Assembly: GCA_035276765.1 (NCBI GenBank)
Contig: DATELH010000002.1
Location: forward strand, 1-64,000
From: DATASD01 sp035276765
Lineage (GTDB): Bacteria; Patescibacteriota; Saccharimonadia; Saccharimonadales; UBA4665
Length of the DNA: 64,000 bases
Direction of reading: 5' to 3'
The position numbers were made by a program, and so were the translations under genes. Below the pieces are notes generated by a model that had not been told where the DNA came from, did not search any database, and saw only the letters and a list, made by a program, of their open reading frames with translations. Positions 16,138-24,924 of this stretch are shown here, piece after piece (positions within the stretch are counted from its first letter, which is position 1; each line of letters begins with the position of its first letter).

Positions 16138-16764
16138 ATGACAATCTGGTGGCTCGTTCTGATCTTAGGATACCTGGTGGCAAGTGCGGCAGCGTTTTTG
16201 TGGGTGGTTTTGCATATGGGGCGCGGCGTCGGCGGCGGCGTGCGGACTTCGGCAAGTGAGTCGCTGCGCCAGGCGGCCAGGGAAGACGTCGAGCATGTGT
16301 TTAACGACGAGTTCCGCGAAGAGCTACGTAACCGTGGCCGTCTGCACTTCGAAAAAATCATCGGCGAAAATGCCATGTTTTTGCAACAAGACCTGCGCCT
16401 GACCACTTCGCAAATGAACGAGTTTATGAAGCAGGAAATTACGCGTTCGCTCGAGGACGCTTTTAAGAATTACCAAAGTGCCATCGGCGACGCCAAGCAG
16501 ATGGCGATCGACTCCATCGAAAAGACCAAAACTACCATCGACGAGCAGCGCGAACTGCTTACGCAGCAGTTGCAGGCTGAATTTACCCAGGAAAAAGCGA
16601 CGCGTCTGCAACGTTTCGACGAAAAGATGGCCGAAATCGTAAATCATTATATTCTAAACGCCATCGGCAACCAGATCGATTTGAGCGACCAGCTCGAATA
16701 TATTTTGAGCGAACTCGAAGCTAGCAAGAAGGCGATTTTGGAGGACGTGCAAAATGGCGCTTGA
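16138..16764 (+). CDS. atpF: F-type ATPase subunit b-like protein
   Basis: The product has one N-terminal transmembrane helix (about residues 4-26, WWLVLILGYLVASAAAFLWV) and a long charged helical stalk with coiled-coil character (SESLRQAAREDVEHVF to LEASKKAILEDVQ). This is the layout of the peripheral-stalk b subunit, although it is more divergent and longer (208 residues) than usual (about 160). The ATG at 16138 is preferred because AGGGTGG lies just upstream; a GTG at 16129 is possible. It overlaps the delta gene by 11 bases. Assignment rests on architecture and gene order. Confidence 0.65.
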   Translation: MTIWWLVLILGYLVASAAAFLWVVLHMGRGVGGGVRTSASESLRQAAREDVEHVFNDEFREELRNRGRLHFEKIIGENAMFLQQDLRLTTSQMNEFMKQEITRSLEDAFKNYQSAIGDAKQMAIDSIEKTKTTIDEQRELLTQQLQAEFTQEKATRLQRFDEKMAEIVNHYILNAIGNQIDLSDQLEYILSELEASKKAILEDVQNGA

Positions 16765-17236
16765 GGTGTTAAAGCTGCCAGCGCCAGTAGTAAGTGGCGT
16801 GGACGTGGCGCGCCTTTCGCGTGAGCTAGAGGCTTTCGAAGACTACATGGAGCAGGCCCGAGCACGCAAGACAGCCGACAAATTGGCGCCGCCCCGCACC
16901 AGCCGCTTGCTCGACGAGCTAACGCGGTCGAACGGCCTCAACTTGCTGCAGTCGGCCGACCGGGCCCGCCTGAAGGCGTTTCTAACTTCGCTCGTCGGTG
17001 CGCCGACGGTGCACATTAGCTTTGCCTCCGACCCCTCGGCGGCCTTCACCGAAAAAATTGTCACCTGGTTTCGCACCAACATCCATCCGCACACGCTGGT
17101 GCAAGTGGGATTGCAGCCGAACATTGCGGCCGGCTGTATTGTGCGCACCCAAAACAAAGTGTTCGATTTTAGCTTGCGCCAAAACTTTGCCGAAAAACAG
17201 CAGATGCTCATCCAAGCGATCGGCGGTAAGCAATGA
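16754..17236 (+). CDS. atpH: F-type ATPase subunit delta-like protein
   Basis: This 160-residue protein lies between the b-like and alpha genes. Its C-terminal half (IVTWFRTNIHPHTLVQVGLQ, then PNIAAGCIVRTQNKVFDFSL) corresponds to the C-terminal domain of delta, which ends with a G-(C/G)-x-(V/I)-x-R-x-x-(N/D)-K-V-x-D-x-S-(L/V)-R pattern. The N-terminal helical domain that binds the top of alpha is reduced. It overlaps alpha by 4 bases (ATGA), indicating coupled translation. It should join the b-like stalk to F1. Confidence 0.7.
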   Translation: MALEVLKLPAPVVSGVDVARLSRELEAFEDYMEQARARKTADKLAPPRTSRLLDELTRSNGLNLLQSADRARLKAFLTSLVGAPTVHISFASDPSAAFTEKIVTWFRTNIHPHTLVQVGLQPNIAAGCIVRTQNKVFDFSLRQNFAEKQQMLIQAIGGKQ

Positions 17237-18660
17237 GCGACAACCACCACTTTAATAAGCTCGTCGAATCCGGCAACCCCGTTGGCGAAGTCGTAAGCGT
17301 GGACCACTTTTTGGTGAAGGTAAAGGGGTTGCATCCGGTGAGTATGCACGCGCTCATTATGTTCGAGGACGGCAGCAAGGGGTTTGTGCAGCACATCATG
17401 GAAGACCACGTGGTGGTTTTGCAGCTTGGCAGCGGCGCGATTACAGTGGGCATGCTGGCGGTCATCCAACACAATGAACTCGTGACAAAGGTGGGCAAGG
17501 ATTTTATCGGCCGCGTGGTGTCGGTTACGGGCGACCCGCTGGACGAGCAAGGCCCGATTGCCGCCGATGCCGTGTGGCCGGTGTTTTACGACGCGCCCAT
17601 GCTGTACGAACGCGAACTGCTCGACAAACAGCTGGTAACCGGTGTTTCGGTGATCGATGAGCTGTTCCCGATTTTGCGCGGCCAGCGTTTGGCGGTGCTG
17701 GGCGACAGCAAATCCGGTAAAAGCACGCTGGCTACGCAGCTGGCCATCAACCAAAAAGACACCGACATCGTGGTAATTTACGCCATGATCGCCAAGCGGC
17801 GTACCGATGTTGACGCGCTGCTGGCGCGCCTCAAAGCCAACGACGCGCTCAAAAACGCCATCGTGGTGGTTTCCACTATGAGTGACTCGCTCATTTTGAG
17901 CTATTTGGCGCCGTACGTTGCTTGCGCCATGGGCGAGTACCTCTGGCAGCAATGCGACACCGACGTTTTGGTGGTATACGACGACCTCACCAACCACGCC
18001 CACGCTTACCGCGAAATCGCCTTACTTTCGGGCATGAGTCCGGGTCGCGATTCATTTCCCGGCGACATGTTTTATGTGCACTCGTCGCTTTTGGAACGGG
18101 CGGGCAAGTTGGAGTGCAATCACAAAAGCCTCACCGCTTTACCACTGGTGCTGGCGGCGGGTGGCGACATCACGGCGTTTTTGCCCACGAACGTGATGTC
18201 GATCACCGATGGCCAGTGGGTGCTCGACATGGATATTTTCCGCGACACCATGCGCCCAGCGGTGAGTATTGGCTTGAGTGTGACGCGTGTGGGTGGCCGT
18301 GGCCAAAGTGCCCGCCAAAAGAAGGTCGCTGCGCAGACGTTCAAGGTGCTCACGGCCTACAAGCAGGCGCAGGAATTTTCGCACTTTGGGTCGGAGCTGG
18401 CTATTGCCGCCCAGCAAGATCTCGCTCGTGGCCAGCAGATTTACAAGGTGTTAAACCAAGCGCCCGGCGAAACGTATTCGCTGGTGGCGCAAACGCTCAT
18501 GATGGACATTGCGCTCAACCTGCAGCAAAATGAGGTGCTCGATGTGCCCAGCCTGAAAACCAACGTCGCCGCCTTCGCCGCTCAAATTACCAAAGACGAA
18601 GAGTTTGAAAAAGTGCGCGACGAACTCAAAGCCAAAAGCCTGGTGGAGCTCAAAAAATGA
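17233..18660 (+). CDS. atpA: F-type ATPase subunit alpha
   Basis: The 475-residue F1 alpha subunit has the N-terminal barrel (GEVVSVDHFLVKVKGLHPV), a Walker A with unusual sequence GDSKSGKST in place of the common GDRQTGKT, Walker B-like DVLVVYDDLTNHAHAYRE, and the arginine-finger region PAVSIGLSVTRVGGRGQ. It is shorter than the usual 500 or so residues. The Glu-Gln and visit-Dg signature is changed, for example YREIALLSGMSPGRDSFPGD. It overlaps delta and gamma by 4 bases each. Non-catalytic nucleotide binding is still expected. Confidence 0.9.
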   Translation: MSDNHHFNKLVESGNPVGEVVSVDHFLVKVKGLHPVSMHALIMFEDGSKGFVQHIMEDHVVVLQLGSGAITVGMLAVIQHNELVTKVGKDFIGRVVSVTGDPLDEQGPIAADAVWPVFYDAPMLYERELLDKQLVTGVSVIDELFPILRGQRLAVLGDSKSGKSTLATQLAINQKDTDIVVIYAMIAKRRTDVDALLARLKANDALKNAIVVVSTMSDSLILSYLAPYVACAMGEYLWQQCDTDVLVVYDDLTNHAHAYREIALLSGMSPGRDSFPGDMFYVHSSLLERAGKLECNHKSLTALPLVLAAGGDITAFLPTNVMSITDGQWVLDMDIFRDTMRPAVSIGLSVTRVGGRGQSARQKKVAAQTFKVLTAYKQAQEFSHFGSELAIAAQQDLARGQQIYKVLNQAPGETYSLVAQTLMMDIALNLQQNEVLDVPSLKTNVAAFAAQITKDEEFEKVRDELKAKSLVELKK

Positions 18661-19511
18661 TTCGGCCCGGGGAAATTATGCGTCAGCGCGACTCGATGGG
18701 CATCATCGTGAACCTTACAAGTGTGTTCGAGGGCTTGGCCAGCATGAAGATTGCGCAAACCAAAAACCAGGTGCTGCAATCACAAAAATTTTTCCAGGAA
18801 CTGTGGGAAATTTACTCGCAAATTCGCGTCGACAGCATTTTTCGTTTCGGCCGCAGCGAGTCTGAAGCCGCCAAAAACAAACAGCTGTTTATCGCCATTA
18901 CCAGCGAAGGCGGGTTTAGCGGTGACATCGACCAAAACCTCATAAGTTGGATGCTGCAAAACTACGACCCCTCAAAGCAAGACATTATTGTAATCGGCCA
19001 CCACGGCGCCACGCAGCTCACGCAAGCCGGCATCCACTACGAAAAATACTTCAGCCTGCCCAGCAAAGACCAAAACATTAACGTGCTGCCGCTCATCCGC
19101 GAGGTGCGCGCCTATAAAAGCACCACGGTGTTTTACCAAACTTACACGTCGCTTATGGTGCAAGACATCAAGCGTATCGAGCTTAGCACTGCCGTGCAGC
19201 AACAAGGTGCCAAACTGAAGGAGGGCGAAGAAGAAATATCCGAAGCCACCTATATTTTTGAGCCGAGCACTTTCGATGTGATCGCGCATCTGGAACGGTC
19301 CATGCTACAGATTGCGCTTAGCCAGGTGATTTTGGACTCCAAACTGGCGCAGTACGCCAGCCGTTTCCGCGCCATGACGGCCAGCAACGAACGCGCCGAC
19401 GAGTTGTATGGCGAACTTGATACCAAGTACCACCGAAGCAAGCGCGCCGCCAACGACGAACGCCTAAAAGAAATGATTAACGGATTGAAAGCAGTGGGGA
19501 ATTTGCAATGA
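18657..19511 (+). CDS. atpG: F-type ATPase subunit gamma
   Basis: This 284-residue central-shaft subunit has N- and C-terminal long helices around a Rossmann-like domain. The TSEGGFSGDIDQNL stretch corresponds to the TSDRGLCGxFN motif of gamma, and the C-terminal helix ASRFRAMTASNERADELYG to RLKEMINGLKAVGNL matches the coiled-coil rotor. The N-terminal start is divergent (MIRPGEIMRQRDSMGIIVNL instead of an RIxSIxNTxxIT pattern). It overlaps alpha and beta by 4 bases. Confidence 0.85.
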   Translation: MIRPGEIMRQRDSMGIIVNLTSVFEGLASMKIAQTKNQVLQSQKFFQELWEIYSQIRVDSIFRFGRSESEAAKNKQLFIAITSEGGFSGDIDQNLISWMLQNYDPSKQDIIVIGHHGATQLTQAGIHYEKYFSLPSKDQNINVLPLIREVRAYKSTTVFYQTYTSLMVQDIKRIELSTAVQQQGAKLKEGEEEISEATYIFEPSTFDVIAHLERSMLQIALSQVILDSKLAQYASRFRAMTASNERADELYGELDTKYHRSKRAANDERLKEMINGLKAVGNLQ

Positions 19512-20818
19512 GCCAGGGTGTGGTGCGCGCCATCAAAGACTTGATCGTGACCGTTGTGTTCGACGAGGACATGCCGGCAGTGCACGAAATTTTGCTGGTA
19601 AAAGTAAGCGAAGGCCACGAGGTGCCGCTGTTGGTCGATAGCCTGCAGCCTGGCAACCGCGCGCAGTGCCTAAACATTCAATCCGACCGCACTATTCAAA
19701 AAGGCATGGCGGTGGCGCGCAGCGGGCACAGCATTGAGATTCCGGTTGGCGAGGAACTGATCGGTCGCGTGGTGGACACGCTCGGCAATCCGATTGATGG
19801 CTTGCCGCCAATACCCGCCGGCTTGCCGCGCCGCAGTATTTTTGCGCAGCCAGCCTCAGACACCACTTTTGCCAGCCGCCAACCGGAAATCCTTGAGACC
19901 GGCATCAAGGTAATCGACTTTTTTGCGCCGTTTGTAAAGGGTCGCAAGATCGGCATCATCGGCGGCGCCGGTGTGGGCAAAACGGTGCTCACCATGGAAC
20001 TCATGAACAACGTCGCGCAGAGCGGCACCGGCTTTAGCTTCTTCACCGGTATTGGTGAACGCATCCGCGAAGGCCACGAACTGTACCAGACGCTGAAAGG
20101 CAAAAACTTGCTGGGTAGTACTTGCATGTTTTTTGGCCAGATGAACGAAAACCCGGTGCGCCGTGCGCTGATTGGTTTGTCGGCTGCCACGCTTGCCGAG
20201 TACTTTCGCGACGATCACAAGAAAGACATTTTGTTTTTTGCCGACAACATGTACCGCTACGTGCAGGCACGCAACGAGATCGGCACCATGCTCGGCCAAG
20301 TGCCATCCGAAGGCGGCTACGAACCGACCATCTTTTCGGATATTAAAACCTTGCAGGACCGCTTGAGTTCAAGCAGCAAAGGCTCGATTACCGCTGTGCA
20401 GACCATTTACGTACCGGCCGACGACCTCAGTGACCCAGCCGTGCAGATGATTCAGCACGAGCTTGATTCCGTGATCGTGCTGAGCCGCGCTGTGGCCGAA
20501 CAGGGTATTCGTCCGGCCGTTGACCTCATCAAGACTACCTCGTCACTATTGACGCCCGAAATTGTCGGTGACCGCCATTATGTTTTGAGCGTGCAAGTGC
20601 AAACATTGCTGCAAAAGTATGAGTCGCTCAAAGGTATCATCGCCATCATTGGTGAAAACGAGCTCAGCCCGGGCGACCGCAGCGACTACGCCAAAGCCAA
20701 AAAACTCATCAATTACTTCTCGCAAAACATGTATGTCATGGAAGATATGAGCGCTTTCAAGGGCGAACGCTTCACGCGCGACGAAATGTTGAAAGGCGTC
20801 GAAGAAATTATTGTATGA
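19508..20818 (+). CDS. atpD: F-type ATPase subunit beta
   Basis: This 436-residue catalytic subunit has Walker A GIIGGAGVGKTVLTMEL, catalytic Glu in GIGERIREGHELY, Walker B KDILFFADNMYRYVQARNEI, and the conserved LGQVPSEGGYEPT stretch. All expected catalytic residues are seen, so ATP hydrolysis or synthesis is plausible. It is shorter than usual (about 460-480), mainly at the C-terminus. The gene order alpha-gamma-beta-epsilon is the usual one. Confidence 0.95.
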   Translation: MSQGVVRAIKDLIVTVVFDEDMPAVHEILLVKVSEGHEVPLLVDSLQPGNRAQCLNIQSDRTIQKGMAVARSGHSIEIPVGEELIGRVVDTLGNPIDGLPPIPAGLPRRSIFAQPASDTTFASRQPEILETGIKVIDFFAPFVKGRKIGIIGGAGVGKTVLTMELMNNVAQSGTGFSFFTGIGERIREGHELYQTLKGKNLLGSTCMFFGQMNENPVRRALIGLSAATLAEYFRDDHKKDILFFADNMYRYVQARNEIGTMLGQVPSEGGYEPTIFSDIKTLQDRLSSSSKGSITAVQTIYVPADDLSDPAVQMIQHELDSVIVLSRAVAEQGIRPAVDLIKTTSSLLTPEIVGDRHYVLSVQVQTLLQKYESLKGIIAIIGENELSPGDRSDYAKAKKLINYFSQNMYVMEDMSAFKGERFTRDEMLKGVEEIIV

Positions 20819-21147
20819 GTTACGAGGATATGCAGCGCGATGCTGCTCAGAACGCGCAAAAAGTTGCCGCCGCAAAGCCGCTCGACAAGACGCCAAACAA
20901 AATGCCGACGATGCACATCAAAGTGTATTCACCGTTTAAGACGTATTTTGACGACGACGGCTACAGTATTTCCGGCGAAAACGACACCGGTCCGTTTGAT
21001 ATTTTGCCGCACCATCACAACTTTATGACGCTGCTGCGCCCTTGTGAGCTGGTGGTGCGCACGCCCAGCGACCAGCGAAAAATCCGCATTTCCGGCGGCC
21101 TGATGCACGTGAAGGCCGACCGCGTCATCGTTTTCCTCGATATTTAA
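20815..21147 (+). CDS. atpC: F-type ATPase subunit epsilon, short form
   Basis: The 110-residue product contains the epsilon beta-sandwich (MHIKVYSPFKTYFDDDGYSI, then GPFDILPHHHNFMTLL, matching the GxxGILPxHxPL pattern). It ends at ADRVIVFLDI, without the C-terminal helix pair that inhibits F1 in many bacteria. A 35-residue charged N-terminal extension precedes the domain. It overlaps beta by 4 bases and ends the operon before a large inverted repeat. Confidence 0.85.
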   Translation: MSYEDMQRDAAQNAQKVAAAKPLDKTPNKMPTMHIKVYSPFKTYFDDDGYSISGENDTGPFDILPHHHNFMTLLRPCELVVRTPSDQRKIRISGGLMHVKADRVIVFLDI

Positions 21148-21158
21148 TTTAGGCCACG

Positions 21159-21244
21159 TCCAATCTTGCAACCTTTGCATCTCGAAACCGTTTCCCGGCT
21201 GCACTTCGCTTGAGTTTCTCGATTGCAAAGGTTGCAAGATTGGA
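21159..21244. repeat. 21-bp perfect inverted repeat between convergent genes
   Basis: The arms are 21159-21179 and 21224-21244, perfect complements over 21 bp (left arm begins TCCAATCTTG), with a 44-base loop in which GAAAC and GTTTC can extend the pairing. It lies between the end of the ATPase operon and a convergent surface-protein gene. It may act as a two-way terminator, although no long T-run follows either arm, or as a remnant of a small mobile element. Confidence 0.7.
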
Positions 21245-21261
21245 TGTGGGCGTTCTAACTG

Positions 21262-22332
21262 TTAATCAAATATGGCGTAATCAAAGCTAATGTTTTGGCC
21301 CGCGGCGGCAGGCGCGGCGGTGCAAACGCTAAAGCTAGTGCCGCTTCGCGTAACGTAGTATGGCAAGCCCGCTGCAGCGCTGCTGACCGGAGTAAGCAAC
21401 ACACGCGGTGTGCCGCTAAAGGCTTGGGCAAACGTGACGTTCACGAAACAGCCAGCAGCTGGCGAACTGCCGGTGTTAATATTGATCGTTCCAGCTGTGT
21501 CGGAACCGCTGAGCGAGCTTGTACCGCCGCCGCCCAGCGCGTTGCCGTCACTTTTGCGCGGTATGGGGCCGCCTGCCGTGATGTGGCTCGTCAATACCAG
21601 CGACCCGTTCAACTGTAGCGAACCCACCGACAACCGTTGTGCCGAAACCGACCCGAACGAGCCAGTGCCGCTCACATTGAGGTTGCCTTGCGTGGTCAAA
21701 TTGCCTTGCACGGCGGCATTACCCGACACGCTCAAGCCGGCGGCTTGCACTTGCGAAAGCGTGCTGGTGCCGCCCACTGTCAGGCTCGAAACAGAGGCCG
21801 CGCCACCCACTTTGATGGTACCGGCAACTTCCATGTTGCTTCGCACCAACACCTGTCCGGCAAAAACGGCATTGGACTGGACGTTGAGTGTTTGGTTCGA
21901 TGTACCGACCGTCGCGTCGCTGTTTGCAAGTTGCTGCAAGGCACTATCCGACAGCGATTGGTTGCCAATCTTGGCATTGTTGTTACTGGTTTTGCGCAAC
22001 TGCAAGGTTGTGACCGTAATGGCGATCGCCGTAATTATGAGCAGCAAAATAAAGAGCAATAGGTAAATATTAAAGCGTTCTGAAAGCGCATGGATTTTTT
22101 GTTTGATGCCGTGCTTGGGTGGCTCCGGCTTGTTGGCGGGCGGCGGCGCGCTAGAATTACTGCCGGGTAAAGGTGTGCCCGCAGCATTTGGTTTTGCCTG
22201 ACTACTGCCTGCGGCTGGGCTTGGTTCGCTTCCGATGCTGGGAGGTGTTGGCTCAACCACCGTTTCGGGAGTCTCCAAAGAATCTGCTACCACCGGGCCG
22301 TCAAGCGACTTGTCTGCCTTATTCGAGTCCAT
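21262..22332 (-). CDS. Membrane-anchored repetitive beta-strand surface protein
   Basis: This 356-residue protein has a Pro/Ser-rich cytoplasmic N-terminus (about 1-88), one transmembrane helix (about 91-113, IYLLLFILLLIITAIAITV), then short repeated beta-strand units with alternating V/L-S-G pattern (residues 150-270; for example VSSLTVGGTS, LSVSGNAAVQ, LTTQGNLNVSG). It ends in a C-terminal domain with two Cys (AAGCFVNVTF and FSVCTAAP). Such repeats usually form beta-helices or fibres, like phage tail-fibre or trimeric adhesin stalks. It is likely displayed on the cell surface. It converges on the ATPase operon. Confidence 0.6.
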   Translation of the reverse strand: MDSNKADKSLDGPVVADSLETPETVVEPTPPSIGSEPSPAAGSSQAKPNAAGTPLPGSNSSAPPPANKPEPPKHGIKQKIHALSERFNIYLLLFILLLIITAIAITVTTLQLRKTSNNNAKIGNQSLSDSALQQLANSDATVGTSNQTLNVQSNAVFAGQVLVRSNMEVAGTIKVGGAASVSSLTVGGTSTLSQVQAAGLSVSGNAAVQGNLTTQGNLNVSGTGSFGSVSAQRLSVGSLQLNGSLVLTSHITAGGPIPRKSDGNALGGGGTSSLSGSDTAGTININTGSSPAAGCFVNVTFAQAFSGTPRVLLTPVSSAAAGLPYYVTRSGTSFSVCTAAPAAAGQNISFDYAIFD

Positions 22333-22551
22333 CCCTTTATAACCATTAGTTTCTTCACTTAATAATACAAGACTTAGCCCGAAAACCGTAATTAAAAAAC
22401 CGAAGCCTCAGCTCACTTTTTGGCGGGTTACAAATAAAAAACATATGCATTATGAAGAAAGTCTTACATAACGCTTGCGCTTTATGATAATATGAAGTAA
22501 AAATAATACGTTACATAAGCATAGGCAAAAATAAAAAGGAGAAAACGACAG

Positions 22552-23802
22552 ATGCAGGGCCTCCAGATCCTCTTAAAAAAGACAGGACTACTAACGGTAG
22601 CGACTGGCTTTGTTGCGGTATTAGTAGTAGGCCTGTTTCTGCACGCTCCCAAAACAAACGCCGCGTCACTAGGCAATAGAAGTATGCAAGTCAGCAGTTC
22701 GGCTGTGGGTTCAAGTGCGGTCGGTAATGCCGGGAGTGGTACGAACGGGCAGAAGGCAAAATATACCTTCACCTTTACACCAAGTACGACTGCGATTAGC
22801 TCGCTTTCAATCATGTTTTGTACCACGCCAATACCGGCTACTGGCAGCTGTACCACGCCAACCGGTTTTGACGCCTCGCACGTCGCAAGCATCCAAAGTA
22901 CCTCGTTGGCCGGCAGCCCAAGCCTCGACACCACCACGGCCAACCCTTCTAACTCCCAAGGTATTTGTAATGGTGGTTCAAGCACGACCCGCACGAACTG
23001 TGTCTTGTTGAAATGGGCGAGCGGTACGGCGCAATCTGCAACCGCGCAGACAATCGTTGTTGGCGGCGGCGCCTCAGATTACATCACCAACCCTACCTCG
23101 ACCGGCACCTTCTTTGCCCGCATAACCACATACTCCGACAACGCCTACACGACCACGGTAGACACCGGTACGACTGCCAGCTCAACTGCTACCGAAATTT
23201 CCATTACTGCCAAGGTACAGGAAGCGCTGAACTTCTCTGTCGGGGTGAGCAATAGCGTAGCGCCCGGCTCGACGTGCACGGCATTTAGCGACTCCGGAGC
23301 ACTTTCCATCGGCGACCCCACAAACGGTTTGAGCTCAACGACTGCGTACGACGGCCACTCGTATTTCCGTATAAGCACGAACGGCATTAATGGCACGAAG
23401 GTGTATTATGCGGCCGATACGCTCAAAAGCGGTTCAAATTCCATTGCCGCAGCCGGTACTACACAGCCAACACCAACGACGGCTGTTGCCAGCTCCCCAG
23501 GCATACCACAATTCGGGCTGGCAATAGATAGCAGCGACACGCAGAGCGGTAACGGCTATAGCTTTAGCAGCCTGTCGGCTACGGCGCCGTATACAGCTGG
23601 AAATGGTACGATCACCAGCGGCGGCTCCGCACTCTTTGCCCTGGCGCCAAGCAGTGTAACTACACCGGTGCAGATTGCCTCAACCGGCAACGTCATCACT
23701 TGTGATACCGGCTCGGTGCGCTACCTGGCCAACATCGCCACCAACACGCCTCCGGGCATCTACACCACGACCGTCGACTACATTGCAGTTCCAACCTACT
23801 AA
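22552..23802 (+). CDS. Secreted surface protein A
   Basis: The 416-residue protein has a Sec signal peptide (about residues 8-38, with KTNA before ASLGNRS). The mature part is Ser/Thr/Ala-rich beta sequence without a membrane anchor. The block FCTTPIPATGSC plus TTPTGFDASH recurs in the next gene as YCTTPLFQEPC and TTPTGLDVSS, so the two are paralogs. The C-terminus NTPPGIYTTTVDYIAVPTY ends in a strand typical of beta-sandwich surface or pilin-like subunits. An AAGGAG site precedes the ATG and the leader begins near a TATGAT box (22483-22488). The 22333-22551 gap holds divergent promoters only. Confidence 0.65.
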   Translation: MQGLQILLKKTGLLTVATGFVAVLVVGLFLHAPKTNAASLGNRSMQVSSSAVGSSAVGNAGSGTNGQKAKYTFTFTPSTTAISSLSIMFCTTPIPATGSCTTPTGFDASHVASIQSTSLAGSPSLDTTTANPSNSQGICNGGSSTTRTNCVLLKWASGTAQSATAQTIVVGGGASDYITNPTSTGTFFARITTYSDNAYTTTVDTGTTASSTATEISITAKVQEALNFSVGVSNSVAPGSTCTAFSDSGALSIGDPTNGLSSTTAYDGHSYFRISTNGINGTKVYYAADTLKSGSNSIAAAGTTQPTPTTAVASSPGIPQFGLAIDSSDTQSGNGYSFSSLSATAPYTAGNGTITSGGSALFALAPSSVTTPVQIASTGNVITCDTGSVRYLANIATNTPPGIYTTTVDYIAVPTY

Positions 23803-23819
23803 TCGGCGCGAACTTCTCG

Positions 23820-23825
23820 TACAAT
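23820..23825 (+). promoter_or_regulatory. -10 box, leaderless start
   Basis: TACAAT ends 7 bases before the ATG at 23833. Confidence 0.5.
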
Positions 23826-23832
23826 CATAAGC

Positions 23833-24885
23833 ATGAAAGGGCTTAGACAACCAAAAAGACTGTTCCAAAGTTTTGCGTGGTTGCTAAGCCTGTTTGCTTT
23901 TGTTGTTATCCCTTTGCTGGCGCACCAAACCGCCACAGCCGGACAACTCACGCAGCGTAGCTTGCTGATAGCTTCATCGGTTCCATCGGCCACCACTAAC
24001 CACGAATTTACTTTTACGTTTGAGAACACCAGTAGCGTTGGCTCGCTCAAGTTTGAATACTGCACGACGCCGCTGTTCCAAGAGCCGTGCACCACGCCGA
24101 CCGGGTTGGATGTGAGCAGTGTGGCGCTGCAGGGGCAGGGTGGTGAGACCGGGTTTAGTGTGTTCTCGGCCTCGGCCAACCAAGTGGTACTTACGCGTAT
24201 CGCGGCACCGGTAACGCAAATGAACTCGCAGTATGTGTTTAGCCACGCCATTAACCCCTCGAGCACGCAAACGTTTTTTGTGCGCATTAGCAGTTACGTC
24301 TCTAGTGACGCGAGCGGATCGTACATTGACGCGGGCACCGTTTCGAGCAGCACCACGCAAACGATCAACATTAGCACCGAAGTGCCACCGATTCTGAATT
24401 TTTGCGTGGGCGTCACTATTCCGGGCGATTGCTCAACAGCAGATGGCAATTTCATTCAGTTGGGCGACCTGAATCCAAATTTTACGGCCGGCGGCACTTC
24501 CCAAATGTGGGTGGGCACGAATGCGCTAAACGGCTACATCATCGATATGCTTGGCACTACGATGACCTCTGGTAACAATATCATCACGGCGCTTGCCAGC
24601 CCTACGCAGAGTGCGGCAGGCAACTCACAATTTGGAGTTAACCTGCGCGCTAATACAGTGCCGCGCGTAGGCTCAGACGTTGCCGGACCAGGCACTGCCC
24701 AACCAACGGCGAACTACAACACTGCCAACAAATTTATGTTCAAAAGCGGCGATACCGTGGTTGCGGCGGGTAATTCCTCGGACTGGCAGCGGTTTACGGC
24801 GAGTTATATTGTGAATGTTACAGCAGCACAGCCAGCTGGCGTCTATAATACCACTGTTACATACATTTGTAGTGCGGCCTTTTAA
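23833..24885 (+). CDS. Secreted surface protein B, paralog of A
   Basis: The 350-residue protein has a signal peptide (about residues 12-36, ending AGQLTQRS after HQTATA). The mature part shares the same order as the preceding protein: an ENTSSVGSLKFEYC strand, a CTTPTGLDVSS block, a Cys-containing central domain (ILNFCVGVTIPGDC), and a terminal strand AAQPAGVYNTTVTYICSAAF. No anchor is seen, so it may be secreted or assembled with surface protein A. Its own leaderless promoter lies in the 30-base gap. Confidence 0.65.
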   Translation: MKGLRQPKRLFQSFAWLLSLFAFVVIPLLAHQTATAGQLTQRSLLIASSVPSATTNHEFTFTFENTSSVGSLKFEYCTTPLFQEPCTTPTGLDVSSVALQGQGGETGFSVFSASANQVVLTRIAAPVTQMNSQYVFSHAINPSSTQTFFVRISSYVSSDASGSYIDAGTVSSSTTQTINISTEVPPILNFCVGVTIPGDCSTADGNFIQLGDLNPNFTAGGTSQMWVGTNALNGYIIDMLGTTMTSGNNIITALASPTQSAAGNSQFGVNLRANTVPRVGSDVAGPGTAQPTANYNTANKFMFKSGDTVVAAGNSSDWQRFTASYIVNVTAAQPAGVYNTTVTYICSAAF

Positions 24886-24924
24886 CTGCTACACTTAACG
24901 CTAAAGGTTAACGAAAAGGGAAAC

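Noticed and set aside
16843..18003. Minus-strand open frame of 386 codons opposite delta/alpha
   Set aside because: Antisense shadow of atpA. His/Val-rich composition is typical of mirrored codons.
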